Of a stretch of DNA of 6,319 bases, positions 1 through 4,844 are shown one piece after another (within the stretch, counting starts at the first letter, position 1; every line of letters begins with the position of its first letter). Made by a program: the position numbers and the translations under genes. The notes beneath the pieces are model-generated. The model was given only the letters and a program-made list of their open reading frames with translations, did not search any database and was not told the origin of the DNA. The stretch is from Fidelibacterota bacterium (GTDB lineage Bacteria; Fidelibacterota; Fidelibacteria; Fidelibacterales; Fidelibacteraceae), in contig DAOVOB010000072.1 of assembly GCA_030629925.1 (NCBI GenBank), forward strand, positions 1-6,319. Reading direction: 5' to 3'.

Positions 1-876
1 GTAAAATACGTCCCTGAATTACAAGGACCGGATGATATTCAATCAGCACTGAAAAAAGCAATAACAGTCCGGCATCTTCTTACACATACTGCTGGTTTTG
101 AACCTTTTCGATTATTCTATGAAATGGATTGCTCTGTTGAATCCCGTTGGGACAGTGTATTCCAATCTGAATTAAAAACCAAACCCGGAGTAAATACAGT
201 TTATTCCGATATTGGTTTAATGATCATGGGCAAGATCGTGGAAAGTGTTACGGGAATGGCCCAAAATGAATATCTTGAACAAGCAGTGTTCGGTCCGCTA
301 GAAATGGATAATACAGGATATTTGCCTGATCCCGCTTTAATTAAGCGTATTGTACCGACTGAAATTATAAATGGCAAATTGACCCATGGCTATGTCCACG
401 ATGAAAACACTCACAGCCTTGGGGGTGTTGCCGGACATGCAGGACTTTTCTCCACTGCTCCGGATTTGAGTCGTTTTTGCAGAATGATGTTGCATGAAGG
501 TGAACTGAATGGTGTTCGGATATTTGATCCTGAAACGATCAAATTATTTACGACACGAATTAACCCAAATAACTCCCGTTGCCTTGGTTGGGATAGCCCT
601 GAAGGTGAAAGTTCCGGTGGTATTTATATATCTCCTCATAGTTTTGGTCATACCGGGTATACGGGTACATCCCTTTGGATAGATGCTGAAAATAATGTAT
701 ATGTTATCCTGTTGACTAATGCCGTACATCCTGATCGTTCTTATAAATACCCCAATTATTTTGACTGGCGACAATTACTCCACTCAGCCGCCTATGAAGA
801 ACTTGAATTAACTAAACGGAATCCTGAAGTAAAACTTAAAGAACGCTGGGTAGAAAAATTCGGGATACGGAGATAA
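1..876 (+). CDS. Serine hydrolase, class C beta-lactamase/penicillin-binding type (5' truncated)
   Basis: The frame is open from base 1, so the gene starts upstream of the window; 291 C-terminal residues are visible. It belongs to the beta-lactamase class C/PBP-like (peptidase S12) superfamily, whose members cleave or transfer acyl groups on beta-lactams, D-Ala peptides or esters by a serine acyl-enzyme. Visible family marks are ITVRHLLTHTAGF (residues 21-33), the Tyr motif YSD at 68-70 (usually YxN), the conserved LGGVAGHAGLFSTA block (about 140-153), and HTGYTGTSLWID near 217-228, with HTG in place of the KTG box. The catalytic SxxK lies before the window, so activity cannot be judged. No transmembrane segment is seen in the visible part. 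The VHD...GGVAGHAGLFSTA and HTG(F/Y)TGTSLWID blocks resemble stand-alone or NagZ-fused serine hydrolases of FCB bacteria; whether an N-terminal domain exists is unknown. The gene is followed after 5 bp by a small membrane protein, probably in the same operon. The family call is secure; the substrate is unknown. Confidence 0.93.
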   Translation, partial: VKYVPELQGPDDIQSALKKAITVRHLLTHTAGFEPFRLFYEMDCSVESRWDSVFQSELKTKPGVNTVYSDIGLMIMGKIVESVTGMAQNEYLEQAVFGPLEMDNTGYLPDPALIKRIVPTEIINGKLTHGYVHDENTHSLGGVAGHAGLFSTAPDLSRFCRMMLHEGELNGVRIFDPETIKLFTTRINPNNSRCLGWDSPEGESSGGIYISPHSFGHTGYTGTSLWIDAENNVYVILLTNAVHPDRSYKYPNYFDWRQLLHSAAYEELELTKRNPEVKLKERWVEKFGIRR

Positions 877-881
877 TCCTC

Positions 882-1097
882 ATGAATAAATTCTTTTTAA
901 ATATTTGGAAATACTTAAAAGACTGGAAAAACCTTCTGGGTCATACCCTACTTGGCATTGCAATTATTGTTGTATCCGCTATATTACCTATCCCTTGGTG
1001 GGCAAGAGTGATCGTGCTAGTTGTCCTTGTCGTTTTCAATATTTTCCGTGAACGTCTTTTTGCCGCCATCTTTAGAAAAAAAACGATCTGTGTCTGA
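882..1097 (+). CDS. Small membrane protein, two predicted helices, unknown function
   Basis: The 71-residue product is not one I recognise. It has a basic/aromatic N-terminus (residues 1-17), a hydrophobic helix at about 18-37, a PIPWWAR turn at 37-42, a second helix at about 42-56, and a basic tail (RERLFAAIFRKK). Two membrane helices with both ends cytoplasmic fit the charge pattern. GGAG at 869-872 lies 9 bp before ATG 882, and the start follows the serine hydrolase stop by 5 bp, so the two are probably one transcript. The 3' end is odd. A run of eight A (1076-1083) precedes a short tail, TICV, and a stop at 1095-1097. Dropping one A would instead give a charged tail, RSVSEKDEITVE, ending at TAA 1120-1122. 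That alternative looks more like a natural cytoplasmic C-terminus, so the annotated end may be wrong or slippage may occur. The gene is likely real; its function is unknown. Confidence 0.72.
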   Translation: MNKFFLNIWKYLKDWKNLLGHTLLGIAIIVVSAILPIPWWARVIVLVVLVVFNIFRERLFAAIFRKKTICV

Positions 1098-1202
1098 AAA
1101 AGATGAAATTACTGTAGAATAAAAATGTATTGATCTTTCTGACTTATTATTTCTCATCAATTCAGCATTATTGCATCTTAATAATCAATTTATCGTTTGG
1201 GC

Positions 1203-1214
1203 AAATGCGCATTT
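1203..1214. promoter_or_regulatory. 12-bp perfect palindrome upstream of the spmA promoter
   Basis: AAATGCGCATTT is a perfect 12-bp palindrome 16 bp upstream of the putative -35 box of spmA. Its position would suit a dimeric regulator, but no regulator is identified and a short AT-flanked palindrome can arise by chance. Confidence 0.25.
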
Positions 1215-1230
1215 ATCATTACATTTTGCC

Positions 1231-1260
1231 TTGATATATAGTATCATTTTTCGTTATAAA
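1231..1260 (+). promoter_or_regulatory. Putative sigma70-type promoter for spmA-spmB
   Basis: TTGATA (1231-1236) and TATAAA (1255-1260) are separated by 18 bp. Transcription would begin near 1267, just before the ribosome binding site at 1270-1274, giving a very short leader. The 160-190 bp gap after the preceding small gene and this promoter suggest that spmA-spmB can be transcribed independently. Assigned by eye from consensus. Confidence 0.5.
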
Positions 1261-1283
1261 CAGCATTTAAGGAGAGGACAAGT

Positions 1284-1970
1284 ATGATAAATATTATCTG
1301 GCTTGCCATGATCATTATCGGTGTAGTCGTTGCAGCTGTTAGGTGTCTGGGAGTCACTTTAACTCCTCTGGGCATCTACTTAGCTCCAAGCTTTGAACCT
1401 TTGAGTCTGCTAACAAATTCAGTGTTTGATTATTCGAAATTCGCTGTTGAATTGGCTTTGGGTCTTGTAGGTCTGATGGCTCTTTGGTTAGGTATTATGA
1501 AGATTGCCGAGAAATCAGGGTTGATCAATGTTTTAGCTCGCGGATTAAAACCTGTGATGGTTCGGCTTTTCCCGGAGATCCCACCCGAAGATCCGGCTAT
1601 GGGTTCTATAATCATGGCTTTATCAGCAACAATGCTGGGGCTTGGAAATGCTTCAACTCCTTTAGGTTTAAAAGCTTTTGCTGACATGCAGAAATTAAAC
1701 AAACATAAAAACATTGCTACCAATGCTCAAGTTACATACATGGCGATGAGTACTTCAAGTGTAACAATTATTCCAGCAACCATCATAGGTATTCGTACCG
1801 CGGCAGGGTCAACGAATCCTTCGGAGATCATTGCACCTGTGCTTATTGCTACGATTATTTCAACTACTGTAGCAATTATTGTAACTAAATTACTGCAGCG
1901 ACTTCCGAGGTATCAGATAGAAAATTATATTGAAGAAGGCGATGAGGAGGTGAACAATGAAGAATCTTAA
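1284..1970 (+). CDS. spmA: Spore maturation protein A-like membrane protein (nucleoside-recognition/Gate domain)
   Basis: The 228-residue multi-pass inner-membrane protein is recognisable as SpmA of the nucleoside-recognition (Gate) family. The N-terminal helix (residues 2-19) is followed by VELALGLVGLMALWLGIMKIAEKSGL at about 55-80, here in the typical SpmA form. Then come RLFPEIPPEDPAMG (94-107), MLGLGNASTPLGLKA (117-131) with its conserved Gly/Asn pattern, the TSSV...IIP segment (157-164), and a last helix near 181-200. The tail is acidic. Between residues 20 and 50 there is a longer, hydrophobic loop (LGVTLTPLGIYLAPSF) than I expect in a typical SpmA of about 200 residues. In Bacillus, SpmA and SpmB are needed for spore-core dehydration; in non-sporulating bacteria the role is unknown, possibly envelope-related transport. 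AGGAG at 1270-1274 supports ATG 1284. The end overlaps spmB by 14 bp, indicating coupled translation. Assignment is strong. Confidence 0.93.
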   Translation: MINIIWLAMIIIGVVVAAVRCLGVTLTPLGIYLAPSFEPLSLLTNSVFDYSKFAVELALGLVGLMALWLGIMKIAEKSGLINVLARGLKPVMVRLFPEIPPEDPAMGSIIMALSATMLGLGNASTPLGLKAFADMQKLNKHKNIATNAQVTYMAMSTSSVTIIPATIIGIRTAAGSTNPSEIIAPVLIATIISTTVAIIVTKLLQRLPRYQIENYIEEGDEEVNNEES

Positions 1971-2565
1971 AAAAAAGATCATTCTTTTTGTTATCCTGAC
2001 TGTTCTGGTTGCATCTTTTATCCTTTTCTCATTTGCCGATGTAATGCAAGTGATCTCAGTACTGGCTATTCCTATGATCATTGTCTTCATACCCATTTAT
2101 GGTTATGCAAAAGGAATTAAGGTCTATGAGGAATTCACCGAAGGTGCAAAAGAAGGCTTTCAGGTTGCCTTGCGCATTATTCCCTTTCTTGTTGCGATCT
2201 TCTTAGCTATTTCAGTTTTTCGCGCATCAGGTGCTATGGATATTCTGACATGGATCATTTCTCCGATCACAAGTAAGATCGGTATGCCCGGCGAAGTTGT
2301 TCCAATGGCTCTTATGAGACCGCTTTCGGGTTCAGGTGCCCTTGGGATCATGTCTGAGTTGATCAAAACCCATGGTCCTGATTCGTTTATTGGTCGTCTG
2401 TCTTCAACAATGATGGGATCAACGGAAACCACATTTTATATTATTGCCGTTTATTTCGGTTCGATCAATGTAAAACAGACTCGTCATGCCCTACCAGCTG
2501 CGTTGACTGCCGACTTAGCAGGTATGATCGCTGCCGTGATAGTATGTCATGCAGTATTTGGTTAG
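1957..2565 (+). CDS. spmB: Spore maturation protein B-like membrane protein (nucleoside-recognition/Gate domain)
   Basis: The 202-residue polytopic membrane protein is the SpmB partner of the gene before it. An N-terminal helix (about 8-27) and a second one (31-48) precede a short cytoplasmic stretch rich in Glu/Lys (50-67). The next helix (69-90) leads to the family blocks PMALMRPLSGSGALGIM (116-132), GPDSFIGRL (140-148), TMMGSTETTFY (151-161), YFGSINVKQTRHALPA (166-181) and a final helix ending at residue 202. All are hallmarks of SpmB. The ribosome binding site GAGGAGGTGA (1944-1953) lies inside the last codons of spmA and the coding regions overlap by 14 bp, so the two proteins are probably made in fixed ratio and act together. 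In some Bacteroidota the two are, from memory, fused into one chain; here they remain separate. The transcript probably ends at the hairpin at 2589-2615. Family assignment is strong, function outside spore-formers unknown. Confidence 0.93.
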   Translation: MKNLKKKIILFVILTVLVASFILFSFADVMQVISVLAIPMIIVFIPIYGYAKGIKVYEEFTEGAKEGFQVALRIIPFLVAIFLAISVFRASGAMDILTWIISPITSKIGMPGEVVPMALMRPLSGSGALGIMSELIKTHGPDSFIGRLSSTMMGSTETTFYIIAVYFGSINVKQTRHALPAALTADLAGMIAAVIVCHAVFG

Positions 2566-2588
2566 AATTAAATTAAATGAATAAATTC

Positions 2589-2615
2589 AAGTGCCGCTGA
2601 TTTTCAGCGGCACTT
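2589..2615. terminator. Hairpin terminator between convergent operons, probably bidirectional
   Basis: AAGTGCCGCTGA (2589-2600) pairs perfectly with TCAGCGGCACTT (2604-2615) around a TTT loop: 12 bp with a GC-rich core. It lies 24 bp after the spmB stop and 8 bp after the stop of the minus-strand 55-residue gene, so it can end both transcripts. The T-rich tracts are imperfect on both sides (CTATAT on plus, GAATTTATTC on minus), which lowers certainty of strong intrinsic termination. Confidence 0.75.
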
Positions 2616-2623
2616 CTATATGA

Positions 2624-2791
2624 CTACTCTTTTTTTAGAAAATCATTCCATGCGAGAAGTACAATCAATGCTCCAAAAGCCAGTATAGATTCAACCCAAA
2701 TATAGGCCTCCGGTAACAAGTTCTTAAAAACATTGAATTCCAGCATGAAGATCATTACGATCAGAATAATTACTGATAGTATTTTTTTCAT
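2624..2791 (-). CDS. 55-residue membrane protein, unknown function
   Basis: A 55-codon frame runs from ATG 2791-2789 to TAG 2626-2624. The product starts MKKILSVIILIVMIFMLEF (a helix at about 3-19), has a short polar middle (NVFKNLLPEAYIWVES, 20-35), and a second helix (about 36-49) ending in a charged tail, NDFLKKE. There is no lipobox cysteine. AGGAAA (2800-2795, minus strand) overlaps the last base of the upstream lipoprotein stop and sits 3-8 bp from the ATG. The gap between stop and start is only 8 bp, so the two genes form a coupled pair. Good ribosome binding site, operon position and coherent helix pattern support a real gene. I recognise no family. It could be a partner or membrane anchor for the lipoprotein; that is inference from position. 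Confidence 0.68.
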   Translation of the reverse strand: MKKILSVIILIVMIFMLEFNVFKNLLPEAYIWVESILAFGALIVLLAWNDFLKKE

Positions 2792-2799
2792 AATTTTCC

Positions 2800-3591
2800 T
2801 CACAGCATTATAATTGCTAAAAAGGCATATGTTGATGTCTTAGCGGCCTCACCGATAGCGCGACCCACAATAATTGTACCCCGTCCATCTTGACCTTTAT
2901 AAGTATCCCTTATACCCTCTAGCGTACCGATGACAGCACCTGCTCCATCAATAATACCAATTACGCCGATAATACCGATCGCAGGCTTAGACATGCTCCC
3001 TGTTAATGTTTGCTGCCAATCATCCATGTTTTCATTCCAGTATGAGATGGAATGGATTATTGTAGAAATACCATTCATTATGGATTCTTTTTCTTCGTTA
3101 TTTTCAACTTGTTCATCTGCGAACAAATAGATTCCTTCTAAGTTCAGTATTTTTTCTTGTATATTGATCGGAGCATCCAGTATAACGGAAATTGAATCAA
3201 AGATCTGTGGATATTTCGCAATGATCTCAAGACTATCAGATAAAATACCTACGACCTCTGCATTTACACTGGATTTCGCAAATTGGCGTTTATTGCTTAT
3301 AAGTAAGGAAAGCTCCCGTGCGATATATTTATTTCTTACATTTACAAAATTATAATGTTCTTCAGCGATCTCAATGCATCTAGAATAGCTTAATAGATCA
3401 TTTTGTGCATTCCTTTGCGCCCTATATAGTTGATGAATTTCTTCCAATGCCTCATTATGACCTACTCCGATCGGATCATATTGCAATTTAAGTTCATCTA
3501 ATCGTGTTGTTTGTGGTGCAAGGTTTTCGCCACAAGATGTAAGTAATACTAACAATAAAATACTAATTAAAATAAAAGTGATCTTTTTCAT
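2800..3591 (-). CDS. Lipoprotein with glycine-rich C-terminal segment, unknown function
   Basis: The 263-residue product has a type II signal peptide: MKK, a hydrophobic core (residues 4-17) and lipobox LTSC with lipidation at Cys20. The mature part begins with a linker, then YDPIGVGHNEALEEIHQ (39-54). I have a general memory of D-x-IG-x-x-HN-x-x-L signatures in uncharacterised FCB lipoproteins, but can give no function. Residues 45-180 are mostly charged alpha-helical sequence. Residues 204-226 carry glycines at 206, 209, 212, 216, 218, 222 and 226 in a hydrophobic stretch, a glycine-zipper-like pattern. A polar insert (YKGQDGRG) and a second Gly/Ala-rich hydrophobic end follow. The C-terminus could insert in or pack against a membrane, or pack in a self-associating bundle. 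AGAGGGG at 3598-3604 (minus strand) precedes ATG 3591. Its promoter and a Crp/Fnr-like site lie about 180-240 bp upstream. It is coupled to the 55-residue membrane gene downstream. Confidence 0.85.
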   Translation of the reverse strand: MKKITFILISILLLVLLTSCGENLAPQTTRLDELKLQYDPIGVGHNEALEEIHQLYRAQRNAQNDLLSYSRCIEIAEEHYNFVNVRNKYIARELSLLISNKRQFAKSSVNAEVVGILSDSLEIIAKYPQIFDSISVILDAPINIQEKILNLEGIYLFADEQVENNEEKESIMNGISTIIHSISYWNENMDDWQQTLTGSMSKPAIGIIGVIGIIDGAGAVIGTLEGIRDTYKGQDGRGTIIVGRAIGEAAKTSTYAFLAIIML

Positions 3592-3610
3592 TTGTCAACC
3601 CCTCTTTTAG

Positions 3611-3646
3611 GTTTAAATGTTTAATGTTTAATATTTAATATTTAAG
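3611..3646. repeat. Tandem heptamer array, five units
   Basis: The units read GTTTAAAT, GTTTAAT, GTTTAAT, ATTTAAT, ATTTAAG: one octamer followed by four heptamers that differ at one or two positions. The array sits just upstream of the lipoprotein ribosome binding site, inside its likely leader. Heptamer tandem repeats are prone to copy-number change by slippage. Confidence 0.8.
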
Positions 3647-3772
3647 ATCCAGGTTATGGAGGTTGCAATAAATATATCAGAGAAAGATCTCTACATGATT
3701 TTTGAAGCCAAATACAGAGAAGATTGAATTTCATAATTTTTCCGTATTTCTAGTGTTTTACTGGTAAAAAGT

Positions 3773-3801
3773 AGAATATGCAATATCCATTTTCAAGTCA
3801 A
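3773..3801 (-). promoter_or_regulatory. Putative sigma70-type promoter for the lipoprotein operon
   Basis: On the minus strand TTGACT (3801-3796) and TATTCT (3778-3773) are separated by exactly 17 bp. Transcription would start near 3766 and leave a leader of about 175 nt before ATG 3591. The Crp/Fnr-like palindrome ends 10 bp upstream of the -35 box. Assigned by eye from consensus. Confidence 0.55.
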
Positions 3802-3811
3802 TTTTTCAAGA

Positions 3812-3827
3812 TGTGACGTGCATCACA
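3812..3827. promoter_or_regulatory. Crp/Fnr-family operator-like palindrome
   Basis: TGTGA (3812-3816) and TCACA (3823-3827) are separated by six bases (CGTGCA): an exact match to the TGTGA-N6-TCACA core used by CRP of enterobacteria and by some other Crp/Fnr-family regulators. It lies 10 bp upstream of the minus-strand -35 box. That puts its centre about 53 bp upstream of the inferred lipoprotein start site and about 84 bp upstream of the inferred tRNA start site. Activation of the lipoprotein operon is the more natural reading, though the spacing is not a textbook CRP position. The regulator in this organism is unknown. Confidence 0.5.
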
Positions 3828-3868
3828 ATATAGATTTTAAGATAAAAAATATCCTTTTCATTTTTTTA

Positions 3869-3897
3869 TTGACTGAGGGATGTTTTCTGACTAAATT
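3869..3897 (+). promoter_or_regulatory. Putative sigma70-type promoter for tRNA-Asn
   Basis: TTGACT (3869-3874) and TAAATT (3892-3897) are 17 bp apart, and the -10 box ends 16 bp before the first tRNA base, leaving a 5' leader of about 10 nt. Box quality, spacing and distance agree with a stable-RNA promoter. Confidence 0.7.
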
Positions 3898-3913
3898 AGC
3901 TGGCTTTTTGTAT

Positions 3914-3985
3914 TCCGGAGTGGCTCAACGGTAGAGCGGGTGGCTGTTAACCACTAGGTTGTAGGTTCGATTCCTATCTCCGGAG
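3914..3985 (+). tRNA. tRNA-Asn (anticodon GTT)
   Basis: The 72-nt cloverleaf folds completely. The acceptor TCCGGAG (3914-3920) pairs with CTCCGGA (3978-3984). The D stem is GCTC/GAGC, the anticodon stem GGTGG/CCACT has one G-T pair, and the loop CTGTTAA gives anticodon GTT. The T stem GTAGG/CCTAT also has a G-T pair around TTCGATT. The discriminator is G (3985), as expected for tRNA-Asn. The bases after it are CAA, so the CCA end is not encoded and must be added by the nucleotidyltransferase. It is a single-gene unit with its own promoter and terminator. Confidence 0.97.
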
Positions 3986-3994
3986 CAAAACACT

Positions 3995-4024
3995 AAAAAC
4001 CCTGTTGAAAAACAGGGTTTTTTA
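3995..4024 (+). terminator. Intrinsic terminator of tRNA-Asn
   Basis: AAAAACCCTGTT (3995-4006) pairs with AACAGGGTTTTT (4011-4022) around a GAAA tetraloop, and the descending arm ends in a run of six T. It begins 9 bp after the tRNA 3' end and is a textbook rho-independent terminator. Confidence 0.9.
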
Positions 4025-4092
4025 TTTACTCTTAAAAAGATTTTTGTTCCAATGGGGTGAAATTCAGCAGAGGGTATATTAATTTACAATTC

Positions 4093-4121
4093 TTGACATC
4101 CATAACTAATTATTGTATCTT
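4093..4121 (+). promoter_or_regulatory. Putative sigma70-type promoter for the PspC-domain gene
   Basis: TTGACA (4093-4098), a perfect -35 consensus, and TATCTT (4116-4121) are 17 bp apart. Transcription would start near 4128, 16 bp before ATG 4144. Because these boxes lie downstream of an in-frame ATG at 4057, they argue that the gene starts at 4144. Confidence 0.65.
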
Positions 4122-4143
4122 TTTCATTATGCGTGAGGACAAA

Positions 4144-4347
4144 ATGACAAATAAAAAACTTTATCGCTCAATTAACAACTCCATGATCGGTGGCGTCATG
4201 GCCGGTATTGCAGATTACTTCAACATTGATGTAACGCTTGTTCGGGTCCTCTATGTATTTATTACGATCTTTTCTGCTGTTTTCCCGGCTATTCTTGTCT
4301 ACCTGATCTGCTGGGCGATCATTCCAAGTAAGAATATCTTTAATTAA
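4144..4347 (+). CDS. PspC-domain small membrane protein
   Basis: The 67-residue product is almost entirely a PspC domain: KKLYRSINNSMIGGVMAGIADYF (residues 4-26), with the characteristic GGV-x-x-GIA-x-YF core, then N-x-D-x-TLVRV (28-35) and hydrophobic helices from 36 to 61 ending in YLICWAIIP. In enterobacteria PspC helps sense inner-membrane stress with PspA and PspB; stand-alone short PspC proteins are widespread, and I see no other psp gene here. The start at 4144 is preferred over the upstream in-frame ATG at 4057. GAGG at 4135-4138 is well placed, a promoter lies between the two, and the family motif begins directly after 4144, whereas the 29 extra residues look like untranslated sequence. 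It is a single-gene unit. No clear terminator hairpin follows, only T-rich sequence at 4348-4380. Confidence 0.87.
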   Translation: MTNKKLYRSINNSMIGGVMAGIADYFNIDVTLVRVLYVFITIFSAVFPAILVYLICWAIIPSKNIFN

Positions 4348-4425
4348 ACTTTTTTATCATTAAAATATATTTTTTCAAACATTAGTGAGGAATGTTTCAA
4401 TTTAGTTATTGTTTGGAAGTTTTGG

Positions 4426-4510
4426 GATCTCTCCCATCCTGCGCTCTATACAGAGCTTCGGCTGGCACGGCACTTCGTCCCGAATCCCCGAAGCATCGAG
4501 GTCGAAAGAT
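4426..4510. repeat. Short REP/MITE-like element, copy A
   Basis: An 85-bp GC-richer segment starts with GATCTCTCC (4426-4434) and ends with GGTCGAAAGAT (4500-4510). The end, read on the other strand, resembles the start (GATCTCTCC versus ATCTTTCGACC), so the termini are imperfect inverted repeats. The same pair of ends bounds copy B at 4845-4888. The internal sequence differs, with AGCTTCGGCTGG and CCCCGAAGC blocks. No transposase is nearby, so any mobility would be in trans. Confidence 0.45.
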
Positions 4511-4547
4511 CCATTCACGCTACAGAAGTTCTCCTCATGAATAGATC
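4508..4547. repeat. Imperfect inverted repeat of a 12-mer shared with copy B
   Basis: GATCCATTCACG (4508-4519) is the inverted partner of CATGAATAGATC (4536-4547), matching at 10 of 12 positions with both differences tolerated as G-T pairs in RNA. CATGAATAGATC recurs exactly at 4837-4848 at the left edge of copy B, and CGCTACA (4518-4524) recurs at 4853-4859. Confidence 0.6.
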
Positions 4548-4554
4548 CTTCTCC

Positions 4555-4598
4555 CTCTCGACTCTCAACACTCGACCTCTCAACTATTCGACTTTTAA
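4555..4598. repeat. Degenerate heptamer/octamer tandem array, six units
   Basis: The units read CTCTCGA, CTCTCAA, CACTCGA, CCTCTCAA, CTATTCGA, CTTTTAA. Alternate units end in CGA and CAA, so a higher-order repeat of 15-16 bp is also visible (4562-4576 and 4577-4592). The array is non-coding and sits between repeat copy A and the palindrome at 4737. Confidence 0.65.
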
Positions 4599-4736
4599 CG
4601 CACATATAAAAAGGAACGGTCATGCCTCGCCATGTAGGATTTTAAACATTATAATTTAATGCTTTTTTTGGGGACTTGGTAGTCTAATGGAAGCTTCGGG
4701 GCTGCGTCAATGCTTTATGTTGATGGTGATACAAAG

Positions 4737-4760
4737 AGAGACACACCATGGTGTGTCTCT
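4737..4760. repeat. 24-bp perfect palindrome
   Basis: The left half AGAGACACACCA is mirrored exactly by the right half TGGTGTGTCTCT, centred on CCATGG with no unpaired loop. As DNA it is a perfect dyad; as RNA it would form a tight hairpin or self-dimer. Palindromes of the (GT)AGAGAC...GTCTCT(AC) type are, from memory, common multicopy intergenic elements in several environmental phyla. Confidence 0.8.
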
Positions 4761-4783
4761 ACAGTGTTTATTGGGGGAAAGGC

Positions 4784-4804
4784 GCAAAAAGCGGAGCTTT
4801 TTGC
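4784..4804 (-). terminator. Perfect 9-bp hairpin, possible comF terminator
   Basis: GCAAAAAGC (4784-4792) pairs with GCTTTTTGC (4796-4804) around a GGA loop. Read on the minus strand it lies about 120 bp after the comF stop, and the sequence after it is GCCTTTCCCC, so it has only a weak T tract. It may be a terminator or another member of the local hairpin repeats. Confidence 0.35.
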
Positions 4805-4844
4805 AGATATCTTCTTATTTAAGCCATTTTCCTTCGCATGAATA

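Larger units (their letters stand above)
3592..3913. other. Divergent intergenic control region (lipoprotein gene / tRNA-Asn)
   Basis: This 322-bp AT-rich stretch has no supportable gene. From left to right it holds the lipoprotein ribosome binding site, a five-unit heptamer array (3611-3646), a leader of about 170 nt for the minus-strand transcript, a minus-strand promoter (3773-3801), a Crp/Fnr-type palindrome (3812-3827), and the tRNA promoter (3869-3897). A weaker minus-strand alternative promoter, TTGCAA (3663-3668) with TAAATA (3639-3644) at 18 bp, would use the heptamer array as its -10 region and shorten the leader. Confidence 0.6.

Noticed and set aside
165..210. YSD instead of YxN in the serine hydrolase as a sign of inactivity
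   Set aside because: YSD is, from memory, a common variant in this serine hydrolase branch, and the catalytic SxxK lies outside the window, so no conclusion on activity is justified.
1430..1723. 97-codon minus-strand frame inside spmA
   Set aside because: Antisense to a clear SpmA coding sequence, no family features.
2160..2432. 90-codon minus-strand frame inside spmB
   Set aside because: Antisense to a clear SpmB coding sequence, no family features.
2930..3355. Plus-strand frames opposite the lipoprotein gene
   Set aside because: Low-complexity antisense shadows; the minus-strand frame has signal peptide, lipobox and ribosome binding site.
3679..3692. Small AGAGA/TCTCT hairpin in the lipoprotein leader
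   Set aside because: Five base pairs in AT-rich sequence; too weak to call a riboswitch or attenuator, and no known riboswitch core is visible.
4057..4143. Upstream in-frame ATG extending the PspC gene by 29 residues
   Set aside because: No good ribosome binding site; a TTGACA-17-TATCTT promoter lies downstream of it; the PspC motif starts right after ATG 4144, which has GAGG in place.
4402..4623. 73-codon minus-strand frame through the GC-richer spacer
   Set aside because: It runs across repeat copy A and the tandem array, has no convincing ribosome binding site, and shows no recognisable domain. More likely repeat DNA than a gene.
4670..4712. tRNA-like look of the GGGGACTTGGTAGTCTAATGG stretch
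   Set aside because: No closing acceptor stem or TTCRA loop follows; the resemblance is only to a D arm.
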